NCBI GenBank assembly: GCA_014706385.1
Contig: JACGZH010000002.1
Coordinates: 868,001-932,000 of the forward strand
Source: Phaffia rhodozyma
Lineage: Eukaryota > Basidiomycota > Tremellomycetes > Cystofilobasidiales > Mrakiaceae
Direction: 5' to 3'
Length of the DNA stretch: 64,000 nucleotides
Below, piece by piece: positions 10,665 through 22,700 of the stretch. The translations under genes and the position numbers were made by a program. The first letter of the stretch is position 1; each line of letters starts with the position of its first letter. Below the pieces are notes generated by a model. The model had not been told where the DNA came from. It worked only from the letters and a program-made list of their open reading frames with translations, and made no database searches.

Positions 10665-13600
10665 CTACCAGGGCAGTCGGCTGGGGTTGATAGCCATCAT
10701 TCTGTAGTTGGATCGACCGGCCTCGTCCCTGACTACAGCTCGGTTCATCGTAAGACCTCGGTAGAAGACAACGTCGATCAATGAAGAGATGGGCAAAACG
10801 TCAGCCACCGAAGCAAGAGCGGCGTACTCTCCCAACGAGTGACCTCCGAAAGGAGCTCGCGGCTGAACCAAACCCTTGCTGCTCAAGTCCACGAACGCGG
10901 CTTTGGCGACGGTGACAAGAGCGATCTGGGTGAACTGGGTAGCGTTGAGCAAACCTGTCGGCGAGGTGAAGGTGTAGTTGGGCGACAAAGGTCCAACCTC
11001 GGGGAAGAGAGGAACCTTGTTGCCCTGCTCGTCCTCACTCTCCATCGACATGTATCGAGCCCGGATAGCCTGTCCTCGGAGACCTCCAAAGTAGACGGTA
11101 AGCTCTTTGGGGTTGTTCTTGACAATGTCGATGATTGAGAAACCGTAGGTTTTCAACAAGTGCTGGTCGGCGGCGTCCCAAACGGCCTTAGCAGCAGGCG
11201 AGGAGTTGTACAACTCCATACCCATACCAGGCTCCTGCGAACCCTGTCCGGTGAAAACGTAGGTGGTAGGAGGCTGCTGGACCTCGGTGGTTCCGTCAAT
11301 GACCTTCTCGTCCCGCTGGTTGAAGGTCTCAACCTTGACGACCTTGTTACCGTTGTTCTGTCCGACGTGGGACAACTTGACGGTAAGCTCGTCTCCAGGG
11401 AGGACCATGCCCACAAAGGTGACTTTGTAACTACATTGTCGAAGGAAATGAAACAAATCAGTCTTCCAGTCATAAACGAGAACCAGATATAGCGAAACGA
11501 AAATAAACTTACGCAATGACTCGCTCGGGGTGGTTATCGGCAGCAACCGTCTCGACAAACTTCCTGGTAGCAGCGCTAGACCACATACCGTGGGTGATGG
11601 TTCCAGGAAGAGAGGCAAAGTCGGCGAAGTAAGGGTTGATGTGGATAGGGTTGTAGTCTCCAGAAACCTTCGAGTAGGGCTCGTTGGTCGACGGGGTGAT
11701 GAACTGGTTGAGAGAACCGGCGGTGGCAAGAGAGTAGGAGGACTCAAGAGGAATGTCCAAACCCAAAGGAGCTCCTCGTCGCTTGAGGTACTCGAGAACA
11801 GGGTTTCCTTGAGCTTCTCCCAGGCTGAGATCGACGGTGGCAACCTTGATGAGGTTTTTAATCTGGTTCCTGACGTAGGCCGCTCCGCTCACGACAACAG
11901 AGGAGAAGGAGGTCTTGTCCTTGTACTTGAGGTCGGTAGTCGTCTTAAAGATCAAAGTCGTACCAGGGGCAAGCGGGGTAGCATCATCATCCCAGTGGAA
12001 CCACTCCTTGGACTGGAGCACTCCGACGTCGGTCTGGGTAAGGACGGGAACAGAGTAGTCGACCTCCTTGACAGACTCGAAGGTGTTCTGGAAGTCGGTG
12101 AATCGGCCTCGGTAGAGGAAAGCAGATTCGACCTCAATAACCTTCTCGCCATCTCGGATAACGTAACCTTGGACCTTGACAGTCTTTCCGCTATCACTGT
12201 TGACGACGGAAGTGACTCGGGCCTCGGAAGTGCAGATCTCGCCGACCTTCAAGGGGGCAACTCCAGGAAGCAATCGGAATCCATTCGACAAGTGAACGAG
12301 CTTAAGAAGATCTCCATCGATAGCAGCGGGGAAGATAGCCTTCATGATAGCCTGTTATACGATAGAATAGACGCGGTCAGTTGTAAACACTGTCTACGTG
12401 TCCAGATTTTAAGTTTAATCTAAAGACTAACCTGCCAACCAGTGACGATAGCGAAATCCATAGGAGCCTGGGCTTCGGTTCCCTGGGAAGCCTTGAAAGC
12501 CTGTCCGTGGTTCTCGACGATCGAGCAGAACCTTTCGACGTCCTCAACCTTGATCTCGGTGGGAGGTCCGGTGAAGGTCTCCTGCAATCCGAGATCAGGG
12601 AGGCTCTCGTTGTCTCCGAACCAGACCTTCCAGTAGAAGTCCTTGATGTTCTTGTTTCGACCGTCCATGATCTCGTGGATGGGAGCGAAACCCATGTCGG
12701 GTCGGTACTGGAACTGGAAGACCAAAGGAAGGGACGATCCTCGTCGCTCCTCGAACATGGTGAGTTTGATACGGGAGGAGGAGGGATCGAAGGTAAGATC
12801 GAGAGCCTTGAAATCGGCCGGGTGAGGACCGAAGGATCGGGCACTTCCATAGATGACGACTGAGGTGATCTCAGTTCCGGTTGAGATGACCTCGACTCGC
12901 TGGTTAGGTCGGGGAGCAAACAATCGCTTAGCCGGGTTCGAGATATAGTTGGAACCCTGGACGTAGTTGACAGAGGCAAGGACAGCTCGCAACCATCCGA
13001 CCTTGGGACCAGCAAGAGCTTCAAGCCAGTCGTTGGTGGCAGGGAGGGAAGAAGCCTTGCCGAACTGGTAGACGGTCTTGTTACCCTCAGTCGAGATCTT
13101 GACACCGTCGAGGGTGGGGGCAACGAGAGCGGGCTTGGCACCAATGTAATCGACGGTAGGAACCTTGGACTCATCTCCAGAGTAGTATCGATCAAGAAGC
13201 CTCTTGGCGAGGTCGGACTCGATTCCACCGAGCATCTCCTTGATCGGCTCGTCGGCTCGAGTACAGTACTTGGTCGCAACGGGACCCATCAAGATACAGA
13301 CCCTCTGAGGATCGGCATCGAAGACGGCGTCAATATCCTCAGAAGCCCAGAGAGAGTCCTTCTTGAACCAAACTTCGAAGGAAGCGTCCAAAACAGGAAT
13401 GAAGGGAACAGGCTTCTGTCCAGGTCGCTGGGAGATGTTCAAAAAGAAGGCCTTGTCCTCGGCGGCCATGAGCTGCTCTTTGGCGGCGGGGTAGGTGTTG
13501 AAGAAGGTGTCGATGAAAGGAAGGGGGTCGTTGAGAGAGTTAAAAGACTGGAGGATAGAGTGCTTGACTCCTCCGTTGACACCAGCGAATCTCTCTTCGA

Positions 13601-16600
13601 CTCGTCGGAGCCAGTCTCCGGTGAGGTTTCGGAGGGAGATGTCGATCCATCGGGACTGCTTGGCAACGTACATGAGTCGAATCATTCGTCGGGCGACCTC
13701 CTCGTATGTCATCTCTCCGATGTTGGAAACGACAGTTCCGTCGGCCTTCTCTCCGAACCAGGGCTTGTTGAAGTCTTTGTTGAGTCGGGAGATCACGTAG
13801 TCCTTCTTGCTCTCCAACCAAGCGGCTCTCTTCTCCTTGGGCATGTTGAAGACAGTGTCATCGAACTCCTTCCAGAGCTTGACTCCTCGGGTAGCGATCT
13901 TGTGGATGGGTTCTCCGAGCTCGGATCGAACAGTAAGGATTCCTCCGGTCTCCTTCTCGTAGGTTCCCTCCCACTGAGAATCATCAACTCCGGGAGCATC
14001 AACCATGAGCTGCTTTACGGAAGGAGAGGTGTGAGACTCGAGAGCGACCATCACTCGAGAAGCGAAGAGGACTCCATCGAAAGGCATGGGCTGAGCCTGG
14101 AACTGTTCAACAGACCAGTCTCCGGTCAGGCTATAAGAAGATGAAAGTTGATAGAGGACAAAAGATGGAGTCAGCATACGTCCAAGAAGCATAAAGACAA
14201 GATCCAACATGACAAACGCACTAGGGCCAGGTATCCTCGGAACCTCCGAAACCGGAACCGGCAACCAAAGAGATGTTGGGGTGCTGTCGAATCGAACCGT
14301 AGGTGGCCAAGATAGGCTGGTGGACATCTTCACACGAGTGGTGACCTCCAGCTCGACCTCCGGTCCACTGAAGGATAATAGGGAAATCGGGGTTGGCAGC
14401 GGCGATGTTGACGACCTGTCGGATACCCTCCACACTTCCGGGCTTGAACGAGATGTGCTTGATTCCGGCAGCCTTGAGAGCGGTGATGATCTCGACAGCC
14501 TTTTCAGAAGACGGCACACCAGCGGCCACACAGAAACCCTCGATGGGAAGTCCCTCCTTTCGCATCTCTTGCCAGAGGGGGTACTGGAAGCTGAACTGTC
14601 TCTGATTGATGTAGAGTGCGTTAAGGGAGATACCAGTTCCCGGGGTGATTCGAGACTGGATGTCAGCCACCTTGGCTCGAAGAGCCTTAGCATTGTAGTG
14701 GGCTCCTCCGGCAAGCTCGACGTGGTAACCGGCGTTGAGAATAGCGGAAACGAATCCGGCTCCAACGGTAGAAGGAGTCATACCAGCAACCATGATCGGA
14801 GGCTTTCCGAGCATTCGGGAGAACGGAGTATCGATGTGAATCTTTCCGTCCCTGTATAGCAGCAGTGAAAATTCCAATCAGACGATGGATCTGGAAGGAA
14901 GAGGCAGATGAAGAAAACAAGGACGAGATTCCAACTTACCGAGTCTTGACCAACTTGGGTCCCCATTTCTCAGACCACTTGGCCTCCTTCTTACCAGGAA
15001 TTCTCGAGTAAATCTCGGCTCCGATCTTTCCCTTCTCGCCGGGGACGACAACTTTGACACCCTTACCCTCCAAGTTCCTTCCTGTCAACGGTCCAATACC
15101 GGAAGCACCACCGGGTCCAAAGTCAATGGCATGAGTAGCCGAGTCAGGGAATGCGGTAGCCTTGGTCCAGTGGATAGGGCAAGTGAAGATCTGATCACAC
15201 AGAGAGGAAGTCAAGGAGGTCGAGAGAGCTCGCAAGTCGGAGCCTGTCAGATCAGTCGCAGGGAGCGAAACATCAGTCAATATGCCATGAAACGAAGTGA
15301 GTGGAGAATATAGACATACCACTCTCGGTGTGGTAGACGGGGATCTTGAGGTCAGAAGGAGCAAACAAGTCCTTTCCAGCCAAGTCCTGCTCGATGACCT
15401 TCTTGGTAGCCCCTTCAAGATACGAGCTGTGGTAGGGAACACCAACGACCAAGAACCGAGTGGAGAACACTGCCTTCCTTTTTGAGAAGGGAGTTTTGCT
15501 CTGATCAAGTCCAGCAGGAGCCTTGACCTTCCTAAGCCCGGTGGCCAAACCGTAGAGAGCTCGGGCGGGACCGGTGACGACAAAGTTCCGAGGTCCGTTG
15601 TGGAGAGACACAAAGAGCTGAGAGTCGGAGGGGAGGTGAGCGTTGGTCTTCTTGATGTGTCCCTCGAGAGACTTCAAGGTCAGTCCAGTGATGGCCAACA
15701 TAGGAGTGGGAGCACCCTCTCCGTTCTCCACAGCATCGTCTACAATAGCCGGCTCGATAGAGAGAAGCGGGAAGGCCTCCTGACCTCGCTTTCCAATGAA
15801 GAAGAGCAACCGAACGGCAGCAAGAGCTCGTTCGGAGAAGTCCTGAAGTGAATCCGAGGAGGCGACACACACAGCAGAGACGACTCCTTGCGAGTGACCG
15901 GTGGCACCCTTAATAAGGGCTCGGAACTCTCCAGGGGTCTTGTCCGCGACGTTGCAAACGACGAGGTACTGCACGAGCTGAGTGAGACCGATGAGGGGAA
16001 GGGAAAGTGGAATGGACGCAAGGTAGGGCACGGCCGGTCGGGGAGTGGCGCCAGTAAGCCAGCCGTAGACGTCAAGGCCGGAGGTGTAGTACGAGGAGCC
16101 AGCCTCGGTGGCTTGAGCAGCGAGAGGAAGAAGAACTTTGCTAGTGGCGGCCGATAGGAAAGGAGCCACGTAGGGTCGGTAGATATCGAAGAGGGATTGG
16201 AGCTCATCGAAGTAAACCTTGGGTTACAAACCGAGAAGTGGGCGATGTGAGCATTGAAGATGTCCATCACAGGGAGATGGCGTTAAGAAAAAGTGACTAA
16301 CCTCGTTGGTACCCTGTCCTCCGAATAACGCATACACCTCAGCCTCTCCCTTCTCGGCAGCCTCGAACAGCCAGCTCTTGGGCTGCTTGGGGACCTTTCC
16401 ACTCTTTCCGAATTTAGCCTCTAAGGCAGCTAGTGTCGAGAAGTAGGCGCTCAAGATCTCCTTCCGCGAGTCAGGGTCGTAAGCCTGAACAAGCGAATGG
16501 ACGTCGACATTGGGAAGGGTGAGGAAGGCCTCGGTGAAGTGAGCGAAGGAAGCGAGCAGGACATCGTATGCCGAGGTCTCAGAGGCGCTGGTTGTCGAAC

Positions 16601-17214
16601 TTGAGCTGGAGGAGAGTTTGGAGGTGTAGAAGGTCATGAACGAGGCGAGAAGGGCGATCTTGGGCTGGTTAGAGACAGGCAGGGCGTTGCCATCCTCATC
16701 GTGGGTTGGACTGGCCTCAGGAAGATCCTGTTGCATTTTCAGTTTTAGTTAAGGCGCGCATCACATACAACGATACAAACAGGTTAGCGTGTGCACTCAG
16801 ACAAGATTTTTCGTGATAACACAAGTCGGTAGGAGGGAAAGAACACATACCTTGCCCTCCTGTGCCAAAAGAAATTCCTCCCTCATCACCTCAGCAGCCA
16901 CCCAAGCATCAGTAGCCTTGGTCTCCACAGGGATTGATACTCGAGTGGGACCAAGCTGAATGGTAAGAGGTCGAGTGGGCTCGGTCTGTTGCGACGAAAA
17001 GTAGTTGGCCTAATAGAAAGTTGCAGATGAAGTGATGGAAGATGGCCGAATTACCAAAAGAGTAACGGGAAAAAAATGAGGGAAAAAATAACAGGCAGCC
17101 CAGAAAGTACATTTGAGCGATCAGCCATCACATCCTCCGACAAGATATTTCTCCTCAAGCTCGACACAAAATACAACAAGCTCGCGATAGAACAAGACTC
17201 ACGATGGCACTCAT
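10665..17214 (-). CDS. FAS1: Fatty acid synthase subunit beta, ending inside the MPT domain
   Basis: Beta subunit of the cytosolic type I fungal fatty acid synthase. Nine exons fit exactly: 17214-17203, 17009-16851, 16727-16302, 16217-15320, 15243-14940, 14851-14222, 14130-12432, 12351-11513 and 11430-10665, giving 1910 residues. Domains in order: acetyltransferase with GHSQG near residue 307; enoyl reductase with FMN-site GGRAGGHHSCED near 764; dehydratase with GDYNPIHINPYFADFA and GTITHGMW near 1606; malonyl/palmitoyl transferase with GHSLGEYAAL near 1852 and VVFYRGLTMN. The chain then stops at MMAINPSRLPW, about 57 residues past the MPT serine. In Saccharomyces (2051 residues) roughly 240 follow that serine, including the VPFHS histidine. 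No further exon fits before the neighbouring gene, so the rest of MPT is presumably on the alpha subunit. The alpha gene is not in this window. Confidence 0.96.
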
Positions 17215-17856
17215 GACGGTTGATTAAGACAGACGATGACCAAGAAGAAGGAGAAGATCGGAAGGAGGTGAAGGAAATCAAATGCCAAACGAGGAAAAGA
17301 AACAACGAAGAGCCGACAGAGATGTAGTGGTCGGTCAAGCAAAGAGATTGTGCGGAGGATTTGAACTAAAAAGAAAAAGGGAGAAAAACAGGAGGAGAGT
17401 AGAGCGAGAGAGAGATGGGTGATGGGAGTAAGGTTTATAAGAAAGGAAGAAGGAGAGAACGAGAAAGAAAGAAGGTCGAGAGGACGAAACGGATTGAAAG
17501 CTATTTGCTAGAGATCCCATCAAATGGGATGGGGGAATATTCATTCCGCTGGGGAAGGCTTCTCTCCCCGGGGGAAGGGGGATGTAACCAGATGGTTGTA
17601 ACCATGGGAACTGCCCTAGGGCATTCTCCGGGAAACACCGATCGATGGGGTTACGTGGATGAAATTGGTGGGGATGGTTATGTGTCTACCTTGCTGCGCA
17701 TCCAGACACGTGGATTTGGTTCAAATTAAACATGGCTTTATTCGGCATCTCATCATTAGACTACAAGGTCGGAGGCACGCACAGGCACACAATACGGAAA
17801 GGCACATAGTACGCATACATGCATATATATATGCATTTACACCCAACGTAAAACAC
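17215..17856 (-). promoter_or_regulatory. FAS beta upstream region
   Basis: The 642 bp separate the FAS beta start from the oxidoreductase stop upstream on the same strand. Purine-rich sequence on the plus strand (17340-17480) means a pyrimidine-rich FAS leader. At 300-410 bp above the ATG lies a group of perfect palindromes, annotated separately. A CACGTG E-box is at 17707-17712. No gene was recognised. Confidence 0.5.
17514..17622. promoter_or_regulatory. Palindrome cluster in the FAS beta promoter
   Basis: Five short perfect inverted repeats fall within 109 bp: ATCCCAT-CAA-ATGGGAT at 17514-17530, GAATATTC at 17535-17542, CCCCGGGG at 17566-17573, ATGGTT-GT-AACCAT at 17592-17605 (overlapped by AACCA-GA-TGGTT at 17586-17597), and GCCCTAGGGC at 17613-17622. 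They may be dimeric transcription-factor sites. No factor is assigned. Confidence 0.45.
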
Positions 17857-19445
17857 CTATTGAGGAACATTGATAACGACCTTGCCCGACGCCTCGTTGG
17901 ATTTAATCCGGTCGTATGCGGCAAGAACACCGGCCTTATCAAACGAATGGATTGAGTCCACATCGCTATGGAGCTTGCCTGAGAATCGGTTGGGTCATCC
18001 CCATAAAAGATGATGGCTTGGAGAACAGTTAGATAGAGTTTGCTCAATGAAAGAAGACCGCCATTGTGTAGAGTTGAAGAACAAACCCTCGCTAGCCCAT
18101 TTGGATAGTGCATCAAGATTTTCCTTATTACTCTTGGTCAGATAGATAATCCATTTTCGATTCACCCCACCTAACCAAACGGGCCGGATGGCACTGTTGA
18201 GGATGGACGCTCCAGTGCTGAGATATTGAGAAACACCCTTGGGCATCATCACTCCGATCGACAGAAAGACTCCCTCAGGTTTCAAGAAAGGAGTGCAGCT
18301 CGAGAAAAGGTTGATAGGAGAGCCGACAGCATCATAAATCGCATCAAACGGCTGCGACGCATATTGACTGGAAAGATGAGAAACCACGTCGACCGTCTTG
18401 TAGTCTATGATCTACCAAGCGGCCGTGAAATGTATGAAAACGAAAGATAGTGTCCGATTAATCCTCACGGAAGACTAGCTCAACTATACGCGATCTAGAG
18501 AGAAGGAACGTACCTCATCCGCTCCAAGTGCTTTCACCTTGGCCGCACTCTTACCAGAACAGGAGGCGACTACGTACGCCCCGATGATCTTGGCAACTTG
18601 AATAGCCATGCGTCCAACCGCAGAGTTTCCTCCACTAATGAAAATTCGCTGGCCGGAGGTAACCTTACACTGATCGATCACACCTGTAAATCCGAATCGA
18701 CATCTATCAGTCGGCTTGTCGAATGGCAAACTAAGGAGCTCGCAGACGAACCTTGATAGGCTGTCAATCCAACCAAACTGATTCCTGCCGCCTCCTCAAA
18801 AGAGATGTTGTCGGGCTTCGCAGTCAAGTTAGTAGCCTGTACAAAGGAGAAAGAAGGGCCATTAGCCCATATTTCTACGAGACATATGGGTGACGATCAT
18901 CAATGCATGTATTAACCTTGACGAGGACGTATTGGCCAAGAGCACCCTTTCCATCCTTGATGTTGTCATCGGCCGGGCAGACTTAAACGACCAAACAAGC
19001 AGATCAGACATTCATCTGCCGTCTTGACTGACCCGCGAAAGATGTCACTCACTACCGAAAACCTTGTCTCCAACATTGAAGGTGGATCCGTTCGGGTCGA
19101 CCACTGTTCCGGCAAGATCGAACTCCAAAATGGCTATTGAGTATCAGAAGCCCCGCAAAAACGAAATGAAGTCAGCCAGCACACACTCTTATCGCTCATC
19201 CGACCTATCGATTTTGACATGACACATCCCACGTGAGACGTACAAGGATATTTTCTTGCAAACGAAGGTAGCGCTGGCATCATCTTGTACCCTACGGGAT
19301 TCAATGCCACAGAGTGGACTTTGACAAGCACAAATTCTGGCTCGAGAGCAGGGATCGGTGCCTGAGTGTTGAGCTCGATGGCATTCGTGTTAGATCCACG
19401 CTTGGTCTGGAACCAAACTTGTTGTGTTGAAGGAAGAGAAGACAT
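17857..19445 (-). CDS. Zinc-independent MDR family oxidoreductase (quinone/enoyl reductase-like)
   Basis: A medium-chain dehydrogenase/reductase of the quinone oxidoreductase branch, expected to reduce a quinone or an alpha,beta-unsaturated carbonyl with NADPH. The ATG at 19445-19443 gives MSSLPSTQQVWFQTKRGSN; a farther in-frame ATG at 19550 lies in what is probably leader. Landmarks: VLVKVHSVALNPVGYKMMP, then across an intron SILEFDLAGTVVDPNG, GDKVFG-type segment, ISFEEAAGISLVGLTAYQG, the Rossmann motif ISGGNSAVGRMAIQVAKIIGA with a GxxxxG-type turn, GKSAAKVKALGADE, and DAIYDAVGSP. The final exon, joined through GTTTGT...CAG, adds GKLHSDVDSIHSFDKAG and ends SGKVVINVPQ, a standard MDR C-terminus. 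No zinc-ligand pattern was seen. The closest families are fungal ToxD/zinc-binding-dehydrogenase-like proteins; substrate is unknown. Confidence 0.82.
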
Positions 19446-19798
19446 GGTACAGGAGAGATATTTGTTGGACTGAGAGGTATATCGTGGATCAAGACCAAAA
19501 CGGACTTCGATCCATTTGCCACGGATATTTGATACAATTATACACGCCATGAATGACGTATACAGACTAAAAAGAGCAAAACGTATTGGCTCGGATAATA
19601 ACCGGTTAGGATAGGGTATCGAACAGCCGACGACCGCATCTCAATATGTTATCAATGTCGATCCGTATAAGGACTAATCTACGACAAAGAGAATAGAGCG
19701 TCCAGAAAGAGCAAAAGAAAACACCTAGAAGACAAATGTTATATGTTGCATAACTCATATAAAACAAAGCTATATACACCGAGGATCTATACAGTGTC
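19446..19798 (-). other. Intergenic region between Rec8 and the oxidoreductase
   Basis: The 353 bp hold the 3' end of the Rec8-like gene and the oxidoreductase promoter, both on the minus strand. Nothing distinctive was seen beyond A-rich sequence on the plus strand near 19700-19770. Confidence 0.4.
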
Positions 19799-22700
19799 TC
19801 ACTTCAAACCGATAAAAATATCTCCAAAGTCTTTTGGTTGAGAGATATGAACGACATCCTTAGTACCCAGTACTGATCTCGTTCGTTTTTCAGATGATAT
19901 TTCAGTTAACATCGGCAAACAACACTCAGATCCTATGGAGATAGAAGTAGTGTAGCTCTACTAACCAAGCACTTGATAGAATCCCTTCGCAGCCACAGCT
20001 CTGGTACAAGACTTGATAGGAACAACCGTTGAGAGAGGGATAGAGAGACCAGAAGGCTTTTGCGATACAGAATGAGAACGCAAAGGAAGCTCATCCAACA
20101 GATCCTGGACGTAGCTGGTCATACAAAATCAACAGAAACGAATAGTCGGTAAGCTTTGAAAATACAAAACCAGCATACAAGAACTCACGCAAAAAAGCTA
20201 AGAAATCAAGTTTGATTAAACATCATAAAGTAAGTTTTTATTTATTAAACAGTATCTCCACACATAACGAGAACAGAGAGAGACTTTTGAGTGTCTTGCC
20301 TCTTTGTATTCTGACTCTGGCCTTGACTCTGGCCTTGACTCTGATTCTGAGTATTATCATCGTTCAATCCGTTGACCCAAGGAGCTGACATAATAGAGGA
20401 CATCCGTCTATGAGGTCGACTGACAAAGACACTATACAGAAAGATTAAATATGAGCATGCGCATAAGATAGAGCTCGACTAAAGAGTACTTACTCGACTT
20501 TGGAGTCTGCGATACTACTCAGATAACCCGCGGAGGAGGAAGGCATCCCTCCAGGAGCCTCAACTGTAGAGATGAGAAATCTTTGTTTAGCCCTCTAAAA
20601 TAGAAGGGAGGAATACAACAGGGAAAGCTATGAGGTACTAACATTCAACACCTTCCATCGATGAACCTCTACCTTGTCTGGATGATGTATCCCACTTTCG
20701 GAAGAAGAAGGAGTATGAGCGAGGTTAAAGGTATCATGATAGTTCTGAATACTTACAGGCAGCTCAGAACTCGTCCTTACTCTCAATCTTAGGTCAGTTC
20801 CGACGTCACCTTCTGAAGAAAAAATTGTTCTATCGATCTGGTAGACGTGTCGTAATCACACGTAAGTCGACTGCGACAGTAAAATGTAGTTAACCCCACT
20901 CACTTCTTCATCTATACGTGGTTAAATAGTGAACGACAATTCGTAAGAACATCTGACATCGTTATTCAGATTGATTCTGAGCGGGAAAGACGTACAAGCT
21001 TTCAAGCTCATATAATCTTCACCCTGATCGTTTCTGTCTTCAGGATAGTAATCGTATCCTTGGATACCCATGCCTTCCTCATCAGCAAACTCGGGCACTT
21101 GATACGGCCGCATCTCAACGCGTGATTGATGCTCGCTTCCAACCTCCGAACAATCTTCAAGGCGTTCGGTTTTATCTGCATGTTGTGTTCGAGGTCTCTT
21201 TGGTGCTGCTCTCACACCAGAAAAACGATAAGAACATTCGTCTATAAGCTGATGGAAACCGGTGGGCGAGGATAAGTCTGAGGACTCACAAGGTTCGTAT
21301 GCATCAGAAAAAAGTCTCCTTCTGTTCTGCTGACCAAGAACTAATTCAATCAAGCCTCCGTCTTGTACTAGACCATGAAACAAACTGAAATTAGTTGCTA
21401 GTCAAATGACATAACATGATGCGCGTTAGACGTACATCCCAAAATCTTGGGCATTCCATTGAGAAGCTCATGAACACGATTTTGTGCCAGACGGTCCTCT
21501 TCTTGCTGTTTGTTCAGTGACCTGAATGTGAACATGGCCGAGTTGAGTACAAGGACTCGTGTTTTTGCTAAGCTTTGATTTTTCTTACCTCTGCTCGATC
21601 TGCTTATTCACATACGACCTCCTCTAAGATAGTACGACATGTCGACATCAGCCTAGGCATGAGGTGTAACGCCAGCATTTCTTCGTCCATACAAGAGGAG
21701 AAACAAAAACAACTTACCCATTCTTGGATTTCTACTCAGCCGCCATAGGAAAATGTGATGAGTTGACTATCTTGGCGGGATATGTAGACAAAACAACTAA
21801 CCGGCGTCGGTGTGGTTCAACTTCTTGTCCATAACGACTAGTTTAACTCTCTTCTTCTTGCTAGACTTCTGCCCCGCACGCTTCAAGATCGATTTGGGCT
21901 GCTGTTTACCAACATGATGAAGTTTTCTCATCATAGATGTCAGCTTTGCGCAGAATCCTGATACAAGATACAGATCTATGATAGCGCATGGAACCTACCT
22001 CCTGTGTATCGCTATTCAACCGATCAGTCCCAGATCTCTTGTAGCCAAGAATTGGAGGCAGACCGGGAACTACAGGAGCTCCCGGAATGTCAAGGAAGTC
22101 GATTGGCATATCATCCATGCCCTGATTTCCCTGATCGTATCGGTCCGTCATATAGCCGTAGTCCCTGCCAATGACATGATCTGCGATATCAGTCTTAATT
22201 CGTACGACCCATGCGATAGATCCGAACTGGATGCAAAAACACAACTTACAAGCCCTCTCCCATAAACTCCTGAAGACTACTGTTTTCAAGTCCATCCAAA
22301 CCGGGGGAGCTACTCTTCTGTCCAGACAAACCCCATCGAGTACCCTCAAAATCGAAATCTTCTCCATCATCTTCGAGTAAATCATCCAAGCCAAGTTCCA
22401 AATCCATACCCGGATCAAAGTTCTATCGAAATAGTCGATAAAACAGAGTCAACTAAAGAGTTGCATGTGGAAATTTGTAAGCCCAAAACTTTCCTCACCG
22501 ATTCAGAGTAACCTCCCTGAGAAGTACTGCCAGGCCCTTGGTTGATTAAATCTGAGCTTGCTCCTCTAAAACTGATATATATTGGGAGATCTCCCCTTCG
22601 TCGGGTCAGATACAATTATACATCCTTACTCTTAAGCTTTGAAGGATTTACAGTCTGAACGATGATTCACGATCCGGAGTTCTAGCCCCTCGTGCTCGAG

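Noticed and set aside
11530..12423. A 297-codon open frame on the plus strand
   Set aside because: It is antisense to FAS beta exon 8, which has all expected conserved blocks; codon bias of the highly expressed gene leaves the opposite strand open. The same holds for plus frames at 13560-14144 and 14209-14859 and the minus out-of-frame run at 12377-13279.
17690..17740. A tRNA B-box-like GGTTCAAAT
   Set aside because: No matching A box at the right distance and no cloverleaf could be drawn. No other tRNA candidate was seen in the intergenic regions.
17721..18116. A 131-codon minus frame at the oxidoreductase 3' end
   Set aside because: It reads through the last intron in the wrong frame. The correct last exon gives the MDR tail ending SGKVVINVPQ.
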